From: an uncultured Pseudomonadota bacterium
GTDB lineage: Bacteria; Myxococcota_A; UBA796; CAJQPC01
DNA length: 64,000 nt
Reading direction: 5' to 3'
Assembly: GCA_913060515.1 (NCBI GenBank)
Contig: CAJXRZ010000006.1
Location: forward strand, 1 to 64,000
This document shows, one piece after another, positions 42,119 to 51,678 of this stretch. The position numbers and the translations under genes were made by a program. The notes below the pieces were generated by a model, which saw only the letters and a list, made by a program, of their open reading frames with translations, ran no database searches and was not told where the DNA came from. How positions within the stretch are numbered: the first letter of the stretch is position 1; each line of letters begins with the position of its first letter.

Positions 42119-43609
42119 GTGCCGCAGGCGCCGGAAGTGTTTGGGAAGTACCACCTGCTCGAGAAGATCGCTACGGGCGGTATGGCTGAGGTGTTCCGCG
42201 CGCGCAGCTACGGCATGGCGGGCTTCGAGAAGATCCTTGTGATCAAGCGAATCCTCGACCATCTGGGCCAGGACGAGGAGTTCGTCACCTTGTTCATCGA
42301 TGAGGCGCGCATTGCGGTGCGGCTGATCCACGTGAACATCGTGCAGGTCTTCGAGCTCGGGGAGGTCGAGGGCGCCTACTACATGGCCATGGAGTACGTG
42401 CACGGGCTGGACCTGGCGCGGCTCGTGAACCGGGCCAACAAGGTGGGGCCGGTTCCTGTTCCCATTGCCTGCTTCGTCATCATCGAGGCGCTCAAGGCGC
42501 TGCAGTTCGCCCACGAGCGGGTCTACGGGGAGGAGGTCCCCGAGCAAGAGGGCGACCCGATGAACATCGTGCACTGCGATATCTCCCCTCAAAACATCCT
42601 GATCAGCTTCTCGGGCGAGGTCAAGATCACCGACTTCGGCATCTCTCGCGCCAGCTTCCAGGCCGACGAGCAGCACGACGTCATCCGCGGCAAGTACGCC
42701 TACATGAGTCCTGAGCAAGTCGAAGGCAAGGTCCTGGACGGCCGCAGCGACCTGTTCTCTCTGGGCATTGTCTTCTACGAGCTCCTCACGGGCCGCCGCC
42801 TCTTCAAGGCACGCTCTCGCGACGAGACTCTGGCCCGGGTCAAGCGTGCCGAGGTGCCAAGCGCGCGGGGGTTCCGTCCCGAGCTGAGCGAGGACTTGGA
42901 GGACTTGCTCTTGCGGAGCTTGGCCCGCCGTCCAGAGCACCGCTTCCAGGACGCTGGGGAGATGTTGGACGCCTTGTCCGCGCTGGTCGTTCGTGAGGGC
43001 CATCGGGCCAACAACAACGATCTGGCCAGCTACATGAAGGCCACGATCGAGGCCGCTACGGCCCGGGCCAGCGGGGAGAGGCCTGCGCGCAAGCAGGCCG
43101 GTCGCACCATGCCGCCTTCCGCTGTGGTGGTTTTGGCCGTCGAGGCGGCCCCTCCACCTCGCAGCATCGCTGCACCTCGTACGCCTCTCAAAGCACTGAA
43201 TGAAGAGTGGTCCAGCATCGTGCACGACTCAGGCGGAGAGGTCTGGGAGCGTGAAGAGGGTTCCCTCTTGGTGGTGTGGGTGGCGCGAGGTGGGCTGCGA
43301 GAGACCGTCAGTCGCGCCGTACAGACCTCGCTTGCACTCCAACAGGTCACCCTGCGGGCTGGGTACCGACTCAGCGCGGGCGTGGCCCCAGGTGTGGCGC
43401 GGATCTCGCCTGACTCCAAACGACCTGCCGATGGGTGGGAGTTGGCGGGGCCTTTCTACTTGGCGCGTTGGATGATGAACCTGTCTGCGCATCGCGGGCG
43501 TGTCCTGCTCACCGAAGTGGGCCGCCGCCAGGTCAGCCGCAGGAGCAGCCTGCTGGGCCGCATTCCCATCCAGGGAAACCGCTACATCAACCTGTATGAG
43601 CTGGGGTAG
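42119..43609 (+). CDS. Ser/Thr protein kinase with C-terminal cyclase-like domain
   Basis: 496 residues from GTG 42119 (GGGAG six bases upstream). It is a Hanks-type kinase: glycine loop IATGGMAEVFRA, K43 (LVIKRIL), catalytic loop HCDISPQN with D154 (HCD rather than HRD, common in myxobacteria), DFG with D172, and APE replaced by SPE (YMSPEQVEG). After a basic linker, residues ~345-496 resemble a worn class III nucleotide-cyclase fold: GGEVWEREEGSLLVVWV, LRAGYRLSAGVAPGVARI, LARWMMNLSAHRGRVLLTEVGRRQV. The metal-binding Asp pair is not evident, so it is probably a ligand-binding or regulatory domain. No membrane segment is present. Confidence 0.85.
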   Translation: MPQAPEVFGKYHLLEKIATGGMAEVFRARSYGMAGFEKILVIKRILDHLGQDEEFVTLFIDEARIAVRLIHVNIVQVFELGEVEGAYYMAMEYVHGLDLARLVNRANKVGPVPVPIACFVIIEALKALQFAHERVYGEEVPEQEGDPMNIVHCDISPQNILISFSGEVKITDFGISRASFQADEQHDVIRGKYAYMSPEQVEGKVLDGRSDLFSLGIVFYELLTGRRLFKARSRDETLARVKRAEVPSARGFRPELSEDLEDLLLRSLARRPEHRFQDAGEMLDALSALVVREGHRANNNDLASYMKATIEAATARASGERPARKQAGRTMPPSAVVVLAVEAAPPPRSIAAPRTPLKALNEEWSSIVHDSGGEVWEREEGSLLVVWVARGGLRETVSRAVQTSLALQQVTLRAGYRLSAGVAPGVARISPDSKRPADGWELAGPFYLARWMMNLSAHRGRVLLTEVGRRQVSRRSSLLGRIPIQGNRYINLYELG

Positions 43610-43611
43610 GG

Positions 43612-45381
43612 ATGTTTTGGTTGATGGGGTGTCTGATGAGCTCTGAGGAGTACTCGGAGCTGCAAATCAGGGCAGGGGACGCGGACGGTGATGGGTACGC
43701 GGATGCGTCCTTCGCTTTCGGCGACGACTGCGACGATTCGGACCCCTTGGTGAATCCAGGAGCCGTGGAGTTGGCGTACAACGGCTTGGACGATGACTGT
43801 GATTCGCGCACACCGGATGATGACCTGGACTTGGACGGCGTGGGGAGCGCAGAGGACTGCGACGATGCGGACCCAGGACGCAGTCCAGAGCTGGCAGAGA
43901 TCTGGTACGACGGCGTGGACCAGAACTGCGACGGCAATGACACCGACCAGGACGGCGACGGTGAAGCCTGGGTCGATGTGGGAGGCCAAGACTGCGACGA
44001 CACCGACCGCGAGGTGCAGATGCGCAGTTGGTACGTCGACGGAGACCGCGACGGCTACGGCGATATCGATGACCCTGTGCTGCAGTGCGAGCCGGTTGAT
44101 GGCCGTCAGGAGCTGGGCGAAGACTGTGATGACCGTGACCCGGAGATCAGCCCTGACGCCCTAGAGATCTGCAATGACGGGGTGGACAATGACTGTTCGG
44201 GAGATGCGCCGGAGTGTCAGGTCCAGTCGGGCGAGCTGGCAGATGCTGCGATCTACGTCTGGTATGGGGATGAGCCGGGGGATGGTTTTGGAAGCGACCA
44301 TGGTGTCGCGGATTTGGATGGGGATGGGGAGCTGGAGGTTCTGAGTTCAGCTCCCGGAAGTGGCTGTGTCCACTATTCGACTGGGACCAGTGGAACGGAT
44401 TCGTGGTGTCCTGGGGACGTTGGGGGCTTGATTTCCCGTGTGGGAGACCTGGACTCGGATGGAAGCGAGGACTTTGCGTATGAGACCGTCGATGGCAGGG
44501 TGCAGTTCGTCAGCGGGGCTGCCGCACTATCCAATGAACCGGCCGGCCTTCCGAGCACCGGGTTGGCAGACCGGGGGATGGGAGCATGGCTAGACTTGGC
44601 TCGGTTGTCTGGGACCGCAGATGCCGGAACACTGCTGACTTTGCAGTCAGGTCAGGACAAGGACTTCCTGGTCTCATACCGGGTGGACGGTGAAGCGGTA
44701 GTTCCTGAATGGACTGGCTTCATCGACGAAGGTGCGCTTGGCGAGTCAAAGATGGCGATGGGCGATTTCGAAGGCGATGGCTCGGACCAGGTCGTGATCG
44801 CTGTGCAGAAAACGGATGATGTTCGCCAGATCTTCGTCTATAGCCCCGCAGGGGCCTCGATCTCGACCCCTGAGACCGCGGATGCCGAGATTGGGACTCG
44901 TCTGCTTGGCGTGGACGGCATCCAGGTCTTGGATGTCAACAGTGATGGCTACGCGGACTTAGTTGCCACGGTCGCGGAGCCCGGGGATTCCTCTCTCTAC
45001 GTAGCACTGGGACCCGAGTTGCCTCGGGATCTAGGGCAGGCAGACGCCGAGATGGTCGGCACGGGAATCCTGACTGTAGGGGCAAACTTCTGCCTGTCGG
45101 TGATTGAATCGACTGGTGATCCCATTGCAGTCTTCGGCACACCCGATGGGCATGGAGGGGATTCGACTGGTGCGGTGTTTGGAGTTGAGATTCCCCTCTC
45201 AGGAAACTCAGAGCTGAGTGATTCGATTTGGTCCCTTAGCAGTGGCAAGGACGACTCTGGTCAAGTCATCGGGTGTCACCCTTCAGGACTGTTGACACCT
45301 GCCAGCGTGCTTGTTTCCGAAGGCACCGAGAGCGCAGATGCACCAGGAAGCATCGTTCTGTTCGCCTTGGATGGCATGTGA
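43612..45381 (+). CDS. MopE-type metal-binding motif / FG-GAP repeat lipoprotein
   Basis: 589 residues, starting two bases after the kinase stop. A very short signal ends LMGC (lipobox). Residues ~20-205 carry repeated putative metal-binding motifs of the MopE class (DGYADASFAFGDDCDDSDPLVNPGAVE, NGLDDDCD, DGVDQNCDGND, DGVDNDCSG). The rest has FG-GAP-like Asp-rich beta-propeller blades (DLDGDGELEVLSSAPG, DLDSDGSEDFAYE, DFEGDGSDQVVIAV, DVNSDGYADLVAT). It is likely a secreted Ca2+-stabilised propeller. Its stop overlaps the SGNH start. Confidence 0.8.
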   Translation: MFWLMGCLMSSEEYSELQIRAGDADGDGYADASFAFGDDCDDSDPLVNPGAVELAYNGLDDDCDSRTPDDDLDLDGVGSAEDCDDADPGRSPELAEIWYDGVDQNCDGNDTDQDGDGEAWVDVGGQDCDDTDREVQMRSWYVDGDRDGYGDIDDPVLQCEPVDGRQELGEDCDDRDPEISPDALEICNDGVDNDCSGDAPECQVQSGELADAAIYVWYGDEPGDGFGSDHGVADLDGDGELEVLSSAPGSGCVHYSTGTSGTDSWCPGDVGGLISRVGDLDSDGSEDFAYETVDGRVQFVSGAAALSNEPAGLPSTGLADRGMGAWLDLARLSGTADAGTLLTLQSGQDKDFLVSYRVDGEAVVPEWTGFIDEGALGESKMAMGDFEGDGSDQVVIAVQKTDDVRQIFVYSPAGASISTPETADAEIGTRLLGVDGIQVLDVNSDGYADLVATVAEPGDSSLYVALGPELPRDLGQADAEMVGTGILTVGANFCLSVIESTGDPIAVFGTPDGHGGDSTGAVFGVEIPLSGNSELSDSIWSLSSGKDDSGQVIGCHPSGLLTPASVLVSEGTESADAPGSIVLFALDGM

Positions 45382-46478
45382 CCAAATCCGCAACGAAAAT
45401 AGGGCCACTTAAGAAGCTGGGCTTCGCTGCCATTGCTTCTGGGTTGATTCTCGGCGGGCTAGAGATTGGTGCCCGCTTGGTGGCTGTTGAAGTCCCCACA
45501 GCGGTAGGGACAGCAATGTCTCCGCATCCGACACGCATCTGGGCATTGGAGCCCGGAGCGCAGCACAGCTTCGGGATCACGGTCCAGGTCAGTTCGCTTG
45601 GTCTCCGGGAGTCAACTCCTGTCGGCTTGGGCGCCAATCACCGGGTCTTGACCCTAGGAGACAGCAGCATTTTTGGGCATGGTGTTCAAGATGGCGCCAC
45701 TTTGCACGACCAACTAGCAAGCAAGTTGGACGAACGTGGTGTTCCAACCGAGGTTATCTGTGGGGGCGTCCCTGGTTACAGCACTGCGCAGACGCTTGTG
45801 CTGATGGAGGAGGTCGGTTGGGGGCTTGACCCAGATGTCATCGTCATCGGGAGCCAGTTCAGTGACATGAACCGGGACCATTTCTCTGATCGAAGGGTCC
45901 TCGAACAACTGGAGTCCCATGCTGCGCAAGCAGAGTTTCTACTCAGTCATAGCCAGCTCTTCCGTAGGCTTCGCTCTGCGGTGGCCAGAGGAAAAGGCGT
46001 TCCAGAGTTCGCAGCTGTTGGCTGGCCAAGCCCGGAGAGCAAGGGAGAGATTCGGGTTCCTCCTAGCGACTATGTGGCGAATCTCATCGAACTGGTGGTA
46101 GATGCCCGGGATCGCGGTGTAGGCGTTGTCTTTCTTCAGTTGGACGAACGCGATACTCGAGAGGGTGGAGAGAACCGAAGCTATGCCTCTATGATGGAAG
46201 GTGTGGCCATTGCTTGGGGTGTTCCTATCGTTCGTGCACCGAACATCTACCTACAGAGTGGCGTTCCGCGAGAGAAGCTCTTCCTTGATGAGGTTCATCC
46301 AACACCATTGGGAAATCAGCTTATGTCCCAGGCCTTGGCGGACGTTCTTCTTCAGGCTCAGTTCCCGAAACGCGTACCGATGCCTCTTGACACGCCGCGC
46401 GGCGACATTCAGGTGCTCGAATACCATGGGCCCACCGAACTTAGCCAGCAGCAGCAGTTGTTCTTGAACCAGCGATAG
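45378..46478 (+). CDS. SGNH/GDSL-type hydrolase, membrane anchored
   Basis: 366 residues from GTG 45378, overlapping the previous stop (ATGTGA). The N-terminal anchor is FAAIASGLILGGLEIGARL. SGNH blocks are LTLGDSSIFGHG with nucleophile S96, GVPGYSTAQ, GSQFSDMNRD, and FLDEVHPTPLG with D304 and H307. It probably removes acyl or acetyl groups from a cell-surface sugar or lipid. Base composition is lower than its neighbours: 31 and 32 G/C of 60 in lines 45901 and 46201, versus 37 of 60 in line 42961. This suggests possible recent acquisition. Confidence 0.8.
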   Translation: MTKSATKIGPLKKLGFAAIASGLILGGLEIGARLVAVEVPTAVGTAMSPHPTRIWALEPGAQHSFGITVQVSSLGLRESTPVGLGANHRVLTLGDSSIFGHGVQDGATLHDQLASKLDERGVPTEVICGGVPGYSTAQTLVLMEEVGWGLDPDVIVIGSQFSDMNRDHFSDRRVLEQLESHAAQAEFLLSHSQLFRRLRSAVARGKGVPEFAAVGWPSPESKGEIRVPPSDYVANLIELVVDARDRGVGVVFLQLDERDTREGGENRSYASMMEGVAIAWGVPIVRAPNIYLQSGVPREKLFLDEVHPTPLGNQLMSQALADVLLQAQFPKRVPMPLDTPRGDIQVLEYHGPTELSQQQQLFLNQR

Positions 46479-46524
46479 AGGGGCCTGGGCGCGCCCTAGG
46501 TGACTACGGGAGCGCAGCTTCTTG

Positions 46525-46559
46525 CCGGAGCTGCGTCAGCCAACTTCAACAGCTTCCGG
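46525..46559. terminator. weak hairpin between convergent genes
   Basis: CCGGAGCTG and CAGCTTCCGG can pair with a one-base bulge across a 16-base loop. There is no T-tract. It lies in the 144-base gap between the SGNH gene and the convergent lipoprotein gene, which otherwise holds nothing recognisable. Confidence 0.25.
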
Positions 46560-46622
46560 TAGCAGCCCACGACCGGCGGTGAGCACACGCACTCTGCGGC
46601 TACGATTGGTTGAATGCGGCAC

Positions 46623-47066
46623 TCAGTACGTCGCTGGAATCACCGTCACCGCGCCGTAGTCCTCGTAGGAATCGTAGGCGATGATGTCGACTTGGTAGCC
46701 GCCGTAGTAGCAGTCCAGGTAGGTGGAGTACTGCAGCCAGTCGGAGAACCATACATCTGGGTCGCGGTCCTCTTGGTAGAGCTCAAAGCCGTCGATGTAG
46801 TTGCCGTAGACGTCGTAGACATCGGCGTAGACGCCGGTCAGGTCTTGGCGACCGTTGTCGTCGAAGACCTCGGTCTGGAACCACCAGATGAAGTCCTGGT
46901 TGTAGTCGTCCCAGTAGCAGCCGGCCTCGGCCCACGCGATGCCGGGGCTGTAGTTGACGTAGGTCGGCGCGGGGGGCTGATCGCGGGGACCGTCGTTGTC
47001 GTAGACCACGCAACCGGATGCGAGAGAGAGGGCGGTCAGGGCAGTGATGAGGCGTGCGGCGGTCAT
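46623..47066 (-). CDS. Tyr/Asp-rich lipoprotein
   Basis: 147 residues. The signal peptide ends LASGC (Cys19). The mature chain is rich in Tyr, Asp and Trp (CYWDDYNQDFIWWFQTEVFDD; VYADVYDVYGNYIDG; YSTYLDCYYGGYQVDIIAYDSYEDYG) with three further Cys, suggesting a compact beta-sandwich surface protein. No family is recognised. It is divergent from dnaE across a 210-base, relatively AT-rich gap (47067-47276) in which no clear promoter pair was identified. Confidence 0.7.
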   Translation of the reverse strand: MTAARLITALTALSLASGCVVYDNDGPRDQPPAPTYVNYSPGIAWAEAGCYWDDYNQDFIWWFQTEVFDDNGRQDLTGVYADVYDVYGNYIDGFELYQEDRDPDVWFSDWLQYSTYLDCYYGGYQVDIIAYDSYEDYGAVTVIPATY

Positions 47067-47276
47067 GGCATCTCCGAGGTTGCCTGAGAAGACGGGTGGG
47101 GTGGATGTTCATTCAAAGTGATCACCCTTGCCTGCTCCAGTTTGGCCTCTCTTGCGGGGGATCGTGAAGTAAGTTGCTGAAAGAAATGCGATTTTTGGCG
47201 CCCAAAGAAAATGGACCAAAGCACTGATTCCTCTCTGCCAGGATAGGTCTCTCGCCCCCCCTGCGCTCAGAGTCTC

Positions 47277-50200
47277 ATGGCCTTCGCTCACCTGCACGTC
47301 CACTCCCAGTTTTCCCTTCTGGACGGCGCCATCCCGATCAAGAAGCTGGCGCCGGCTGTGGCCGCCTTGGGGCAGACAGCGGTGGCATTGACGGACCACT
47401 GCAACCTCTACGGTGCGGTGCCTTTCCACAAGTCATGCAAGTCCGCTGGGGTTCACCCTGTCTTCGGTTCGGGCATGTGGATTCAGGAAGAGGGCACCGA
47501 CTTCAAGGACCCCGAGGGGCAGTTCGGCGGCTACCACATGCTGCTGCTCATCGAGAATGACGCGGGGTACAAGAACCTCTGCAAGCTCATCACCGAAGCG
47601 ATCTTCGACGGCATGTACTACAAGCCGCGGGTGGATCTCAGTCAGCTGCAGGCCCACAGCGAAGGCCTGATCGCGCTCACCAGCGGCATGCGTGGACCGA
47701 TCCGTGGGCTCTTGGCTCGGGGGGAGCGCCAGCGGGCCTTGGGCCGCGCGACCCGCCTGGCTGAGATCTTTGGTGACGAGCACCTATTCTTGGAGATGCA
47801 GGACCTTGCATTTCCTGGCGACGACCTGGCCAATGAAGGGTCTCGGGAGATCGCCAAGGAGCTTGGGCTGCGTACGGTGGTCACGAACAACGTGCACTAC
47901 CTCAAGCCCAAGGACGCCACGACCCTGGACCTGCTCCAGTGCATCGGAAATGGCACCTCGCTCAACGATACGGAGCGCAACCGCCCCATCAGCGACCAGC
48001 TCTACCTGAAGTCGGAAGAGGAGATGCGTGAGCTCTTCCCGCAGGACGGCAGAGCCATTGACCTGACCGTAGAGATCGCTGAGCGCTGCCAGTACGCCTT
48101 CACCTACGGCACCTACTACTTTCCAGCCAGCACGCCTCCGGATGTTGGGCCAGACGCGGACACGCAAGCGAACTGGTCCTTCTTCTTCAAGGCCTTTCCA
48201 CCGCCTGCCGACTTTGGACTCCCATTGGGTGAGGAAGAGGCGCCGCCCATGCCGGAGCCGGGCTGCGGCTCATTGGGGGGCTACTTCAAGTGGTACTCCC
48301 GTGAGGGCTTGAAGAAGCGCCTGGAGCGCGTGGATGAGGCCTTGTATCCCGAGTATTGGGAGCGCCTGGATATCGAGTTTGGAATCATCCTTTCGATGGG
48401 ATTTCCAGCCTACTTCCTGATTGTTGCGGAGTTCATCAACTGGGCAAAGGACCACGATATTCCGGTCGGGCCAGGCCGTGGCTCCGCCGCCGGCTCCTTG
48501 GTGGCCTACGCCATGCGAATCACGGACATCGACCCGATTCGCTTCGACCTGCTCTTCGAGCGCTTCCTGAATCCTGAGCGCGTGTCCATGCCGGACGTGG
48601 ACGTGGACTTCTGCCAGGACCGACGAGAGGAGGTCATTGAGCATACCCGTCAGAAGTACGGACCTGAGTACGTGGCTCAGATCATCACCTATGGAAAGCT
48701 ACAAGCAAAGCTGGCGATTCGGGACGTCTCCCGTGTCTGTGACTTCATGTTCAATGACGCGGACCGGGTCGCCAAGCTGATCCCGAACGAGCTGGGAATC
48801 AACTTGACCGATGCGCTGAAGGAGGAGCCACTGGCTCGCCTTCGCAACGGTGACCCAAAGGTGCGTCGCGTCTACGACATGGCGCGTCGGGTTGAGGGGC
48901 TGACCCGCCAGACCGGTGTGCATGCCGCGGGCGTCATCGTTGCCGATCGGCCGCTGGTCGAGCTTGTTCCTCTCTACCGAGACGGGCCGGATGGCGGTCC
49001 AGTGGTTCAGTTCGAGATGAAGGCGGCCGAGGACGTTGGACTGATCAAGTTCGACTTCTTGGGCCTCAAGACTCTGGACCAGATCCGGGATGCTGTGGCG
49101 TTGATCTACCGCAACACCGGCGAGAAGATCGACATGAGCGCGATCCCGGTGGACGACGAGAAGACCTACACCCTGCTGTGTGCTGGCGACGGCCTGGGGG
49201 TCTTTCAGGTCGAGTCCAGCGGTATGCGCGAGCTGCTCACCAAGCTGCGCCCCAGTGTCTTGGACGACGTCATTGCCCTGGTCGCTCTGTACCGACCCGG
49301 TCCCTTGAATGCCGGCATGGTCGACGATTTCATCGACCGAAAGCACGGAACCGCTGGGGAGTGGGAGTACCCGGTCCCAGAGCTGGAGCCGATTCTTCAG
49401 AGCACCTACGGCGTTGTCGTTTACCAAGAGCAGGTCATGCAGATCGCTCAGGTGATGGGCGGCTATTCGCTGGGGCAGGCCGACCTGCTCCGTCGGGCGA
49501 TGGGCAAGAAGCAGGCCGAGGCCATGGCCGAGCATCGCGCCATCTTCTGTGATGGTGCGGAGTCCAAGGGCTTTGACCGGAAGAAAGCCGAGGAGATCTT
49601 TGACCTTCTGGCTCAGTTTGCCGCCTATGGCTTCAACAAGAGTCACTCGGCAGCCTACGGCTACGTCAGCTACCAGACCGCCTGGCTGAAGGCCAACCAT
49701 CGGGCCGAGTACATGGCCGCCCTGATGACCATCGAGGCGTCCAATACGGACAAGCTGCTGGTCTACATCGGCGACTGCAAGCGCTCCGGGCTCACGGTCC
49801 TTCCGCCCGACATCAACGCATCGCATTGGGGTTTTGACGTCCCCAAGATTGCCCGCACCACCATTCGTTATGGCCTCGGCGCAGTCAAGGGCGTGGGCAA
49901 GCACGCTGTCGAGGCCATCGTCGAGGCGAGGGCAGAGGCAGGCGGTCGCTTCAAGGACCTGATGGATTGCCTTGAGCGCTTGGACTACAAGCGCGTGAAC
50001 AAGAAGGCGCTGGAAGCCTTGGTCAAAGCAGGAGCCTTCGACTGGACTGGCTTTGGGCGCTCGGCCCTGTTTTCGGGCTTTGAGGCGGCAATCTCCACAG
50101 CACAGCGGGCTCAAGCGGACAAGGCCTCCGGGCAGGTCGGGTTGTTTGGGTTGTTGGGTGGGGGCGCACCCAAGCCTGGATTCCGGCTGCCGAAGGTGGC

Positions 50201-50846
50201 CGAGTGGAGCATGACAAAGGAGCTGAGCTCCGAGCGCGAGGCCATCGGCTTCTTTCTCAGTGGGCATCCGGTCGTCAGCTACAAGCAGACCGTGGAGCGC
50301 TTCGCAAGCTGCCGTGTACAAGGGCTCGCGCTCAAGTCGGCCGACGCGGACGTTGGTGTCGCCGGTATGCCGGCTGCAGTTCGGGTGGTGCGAACCAAAC
50401 GCGGCGACAAAATGGCCTTCGTCACCATCGACGATGAGACCGGTGGGGTGGAGTGCATCTTCTTCTCCGACCCGTGGAGCCGTTCGGCTCGCCTGATCAA
50501 GGATGGGGGCCCCATCATGGTCCGTGGCACGCTGGAGAAGGGCTCCGAAGGCCCAAAGATCATGGCCGAGAGCGTGGAGTCCCTCTCCGACCTGCGCGCA
50601 CGCACGACCACCGAGGTGCGGCTCTCGGTGACTGACAAGGCCCTGAGTAGCCAGCGTTTGGCCAGCCTTCGGCGAATTCTGGAGCAGCGCAGTGGTAGTG
50701 TTCCGGTCACGCTTCACATCACGAAGGACGGTCACTCTCAGTCCATTCTGAGGGTCACCGACAGCCTCAAGGTTCAGCCCGACGATGAGCTTCAAGATGA
50801 CATCGATGGATTGTTCCAGCGGCGCGGCACCATGAGGTTTGTGTGA
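47277..50846 (+). CDS. dnaE: DNA polymerase III subunit alpha
   Basis: 1189 residues, normal for the family. The PHP domain starts HLHVHSQFSLLDG. The catalytic palm has GPGRGSAAGSLVAYAMRITDIDP and MPDVDVDFCQDRREEVIEH with the Asp triad, then the fingers (QTGVHAAGVIVADRPL; KFDFLGLKTLDQI; VYQEQVMQIAQVMGGYSLGQADLLRRAMGKK). An OB-fold (AFVTIDDETGGVECIFF) precedes the C-terminus. It is the replicative polymerase. Its stop overlaps the following start by four bases (GTGA). Confidence 0.97.
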   Translation: MAFAHLHVHSQFSLLDGAIPIKKLAPAVAALGQTAVALTDHCNLYGAVPFHKSCKSAGVHPVFGSGMWIQEEGTDFKDPEGQFGGYHMLLLIENDAGYKNLCKLITEAIFDGMYYKPRVDLSQLQAHSEGLIALTSGMRGPIRGLLARGERQRALGRATRLAEIFGDEHLFLEMQDLAFPGDDLANEGSREIAKELGLRTVVTNNVHYLKPKDATTLDLLQCIGNGTSLNDTERNRPISDQLYLKSEEEMRELFPQDGRAIDLTVEIAERCQYAFTYGTYYFPASTPPDVGPDADTQANWSFFFKAFPPPADFGLPLGEEEAPPMPEPGCGSLGGYFKWYSREGLKKRLERVDEALYPEYWERLDIEFGIILSMGFPAYFLIVAEFINWAKDHDIPVGPGRGSAAGSLVAYAMRITDIDPIRFDLLFERFLNPERVSMPDVDVDFCQDRREEVIEHTRQKYGPEYVAQIITYGKLQAKLAIRDVSRVCDFMFNDADRVAKLIPNELGINLTDALKEEPLARLRNGDPKVRRVYDMARRVEGLTRQTGVHAAGVIVADRPLVELVPLYRDGPDGGPVVQFEMKAAEDVGLIKFDFLGLKTLDQIRDAVALIYRNTGEKIDMSAIPVDDEKTYTLLCAGDGLGVFQVESSGMRELLTKLRPSVLDDVIALVALYRPGPLNAGMVDDFIDRKHGTAGEWEYPVPELEPILQSTYGVVVYQEQVMQIAQVMGGYSLGQADLLRRAMGKKQAEAMAEHRAIFCDGAESKGFDRKKAEEIFDLLAQFAAYGFNKSHSAAYGYVSYQTAWLKANHRAEYMAALMTIEASNTDKLLVYIGDCKRSGLTVLPPDINASHWGFDVPKIARTTIRYGLGAVKGVGKHAVEAIVEARAEAGGRFKDLMDCLERLDYKRVNKKALEALVKAGAFDWTGFGRSALFSGFEAAISTAQRAQADKASGQVGLFGLLGGGAPKPGFRLPKVAEWSMTKELSSEREAIGFFLSGHPVVSYKQTVERFASCRVQGLALKSADADVGVAGMPAAVRVVRTKRGDKMAFVTIDDETGGVECIFFSDPWSRSARLIKDGGPIMVRGTLEKGSEGPKIMAESVESLSDLRARTTTEVRLSVTDKALSSQRLASLRRILEQRSGSVPVTLHITKDGHSQSILRVTDSLKVQPDDELQDDIDGLFQRRGTMRFV

Positions 50847-51607
50847 GAATTTGCCTGCTTCTACTGGCCAGTTTGGCCACAGCGCAGCCCGTCCAGGAGG
50901 CATTTCCTGGTGGCTACGTTGATTGGACCCGTGGTGTCCTGGTGGTGAGCAGCAGCGGCAGCCAGTCGGCCGGTGCGCCCAAGGCCCTTCAGGTGACCGA
51001 GCAGGAAGCCTTGAATCAGCTGCAAGCGAAGGTTCAGGATGAGCAGCGCCTGGTGCGCTTGGACAGCGACCAGAAAGTGGGGGACCGGATGCAAGCCGGT
51101 GACCCCATCGCCGGCATGCTGCTCGAGAGCTCTGGGAACTTCATCATCTCAGAGGCTCGGTACTACAGCTCCGGTCGCGTCGAGCTCACAGCCGAGCTTC
51201 CGTTGCACGGTTGGCTGCGTCCTGCTCTTGTGGATGCTGCCAGCGGGGAGTCCAAGCAGGAGCTGGCCACCGAGTACACAGGCGTCCTGATCGATGCCCG
51301 GGGCCTTTCGCTGCGGCCGAGCATCGCGCCCAAGGTGAAGGACCCCCAGGGTCTGGTTCTCTACGGCCTCAGTAGCCTGACTCCGGCGACGGCGGGAGAG
51401 CAGATGCCCGTTCGCTGGGTCGGTGACCCTGCCGATCCCGAGGCCATTGAGCGCGCTGGAGAGCGGCCCCTGATTCTGTCGGCCAGCTCGGCAGCCAGGG
51501 GAGGGGACATCGTTCTGGACGAGGGCCAGGCCGCCCGACTTGTTCAAGTCACCCGGGGGACCTCGCTGCTGCCAGAGGCCCGTGTTGTGGTGGTCGTGGA
51601 CCCATGA
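50843..51607 (+). CDS. secreted protein of unknown function (possibly prematurely terminated)
   Basis: 254 residues from GTG 50843. The signal peptide is MRICLLLLASLATA. WTRGVLVVSSSG and a conserved-looking middle (RYYSSGRVELTAELPL; YTGVLIDARGLSLRPSIAPKV) recall LPP20/FlgP-like secreted proteins, but the match is weak. The frame stops at TGA 51605-51607. After that stop the same frame stays open for 24 codons (FGGAQAPTAEHVLIVSEGL...) and ends at TGA 51680-51682, which overlaps GTG 51679 of the next gene. That arrangement suggests the ancestral gene ended there. Confidence 0.65.
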   Translation: MRICLLLLASLATAQPVQEAFPGGYVDWTRGVLVVSSSGSQSAGAPKALQVTEQEALNQLQAKVQDEQRLVRLDSDQKVGDRMQAGDPIAGMLLESSGNFIISEARYYSSGRVELTAELPLHGWLRPALVDAASGESKQELATEYTGVLIDARGLSLRPSIAPKVKDPQGLVLYGLSSLTPATAGEQMPVRWVGDPADPEAIERAGERPLILSASSAARGGDIVLDEGQAARLVQVTRGTSLLPEARVVVVVDP

Positions 51608-51678
51608 TTCGGCGGCGCCCAAGCTCCCACAGCGGAGCACGTCCTCATCGTCAGCGAAGGCCTCGACGAGCGCTCGCG

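Noticed and set aside
47067-47276. Small RNA or gene upstream of dnaE
   Set aside because: The gap is AT-richer but shows no stem-terminator, no open frame with a ribosome site and no good promoter pair.
48699-50903. 734-codon minus-strand open frame
   Set aside because: Mirror of dnaE; no motifs and no ribosome site.
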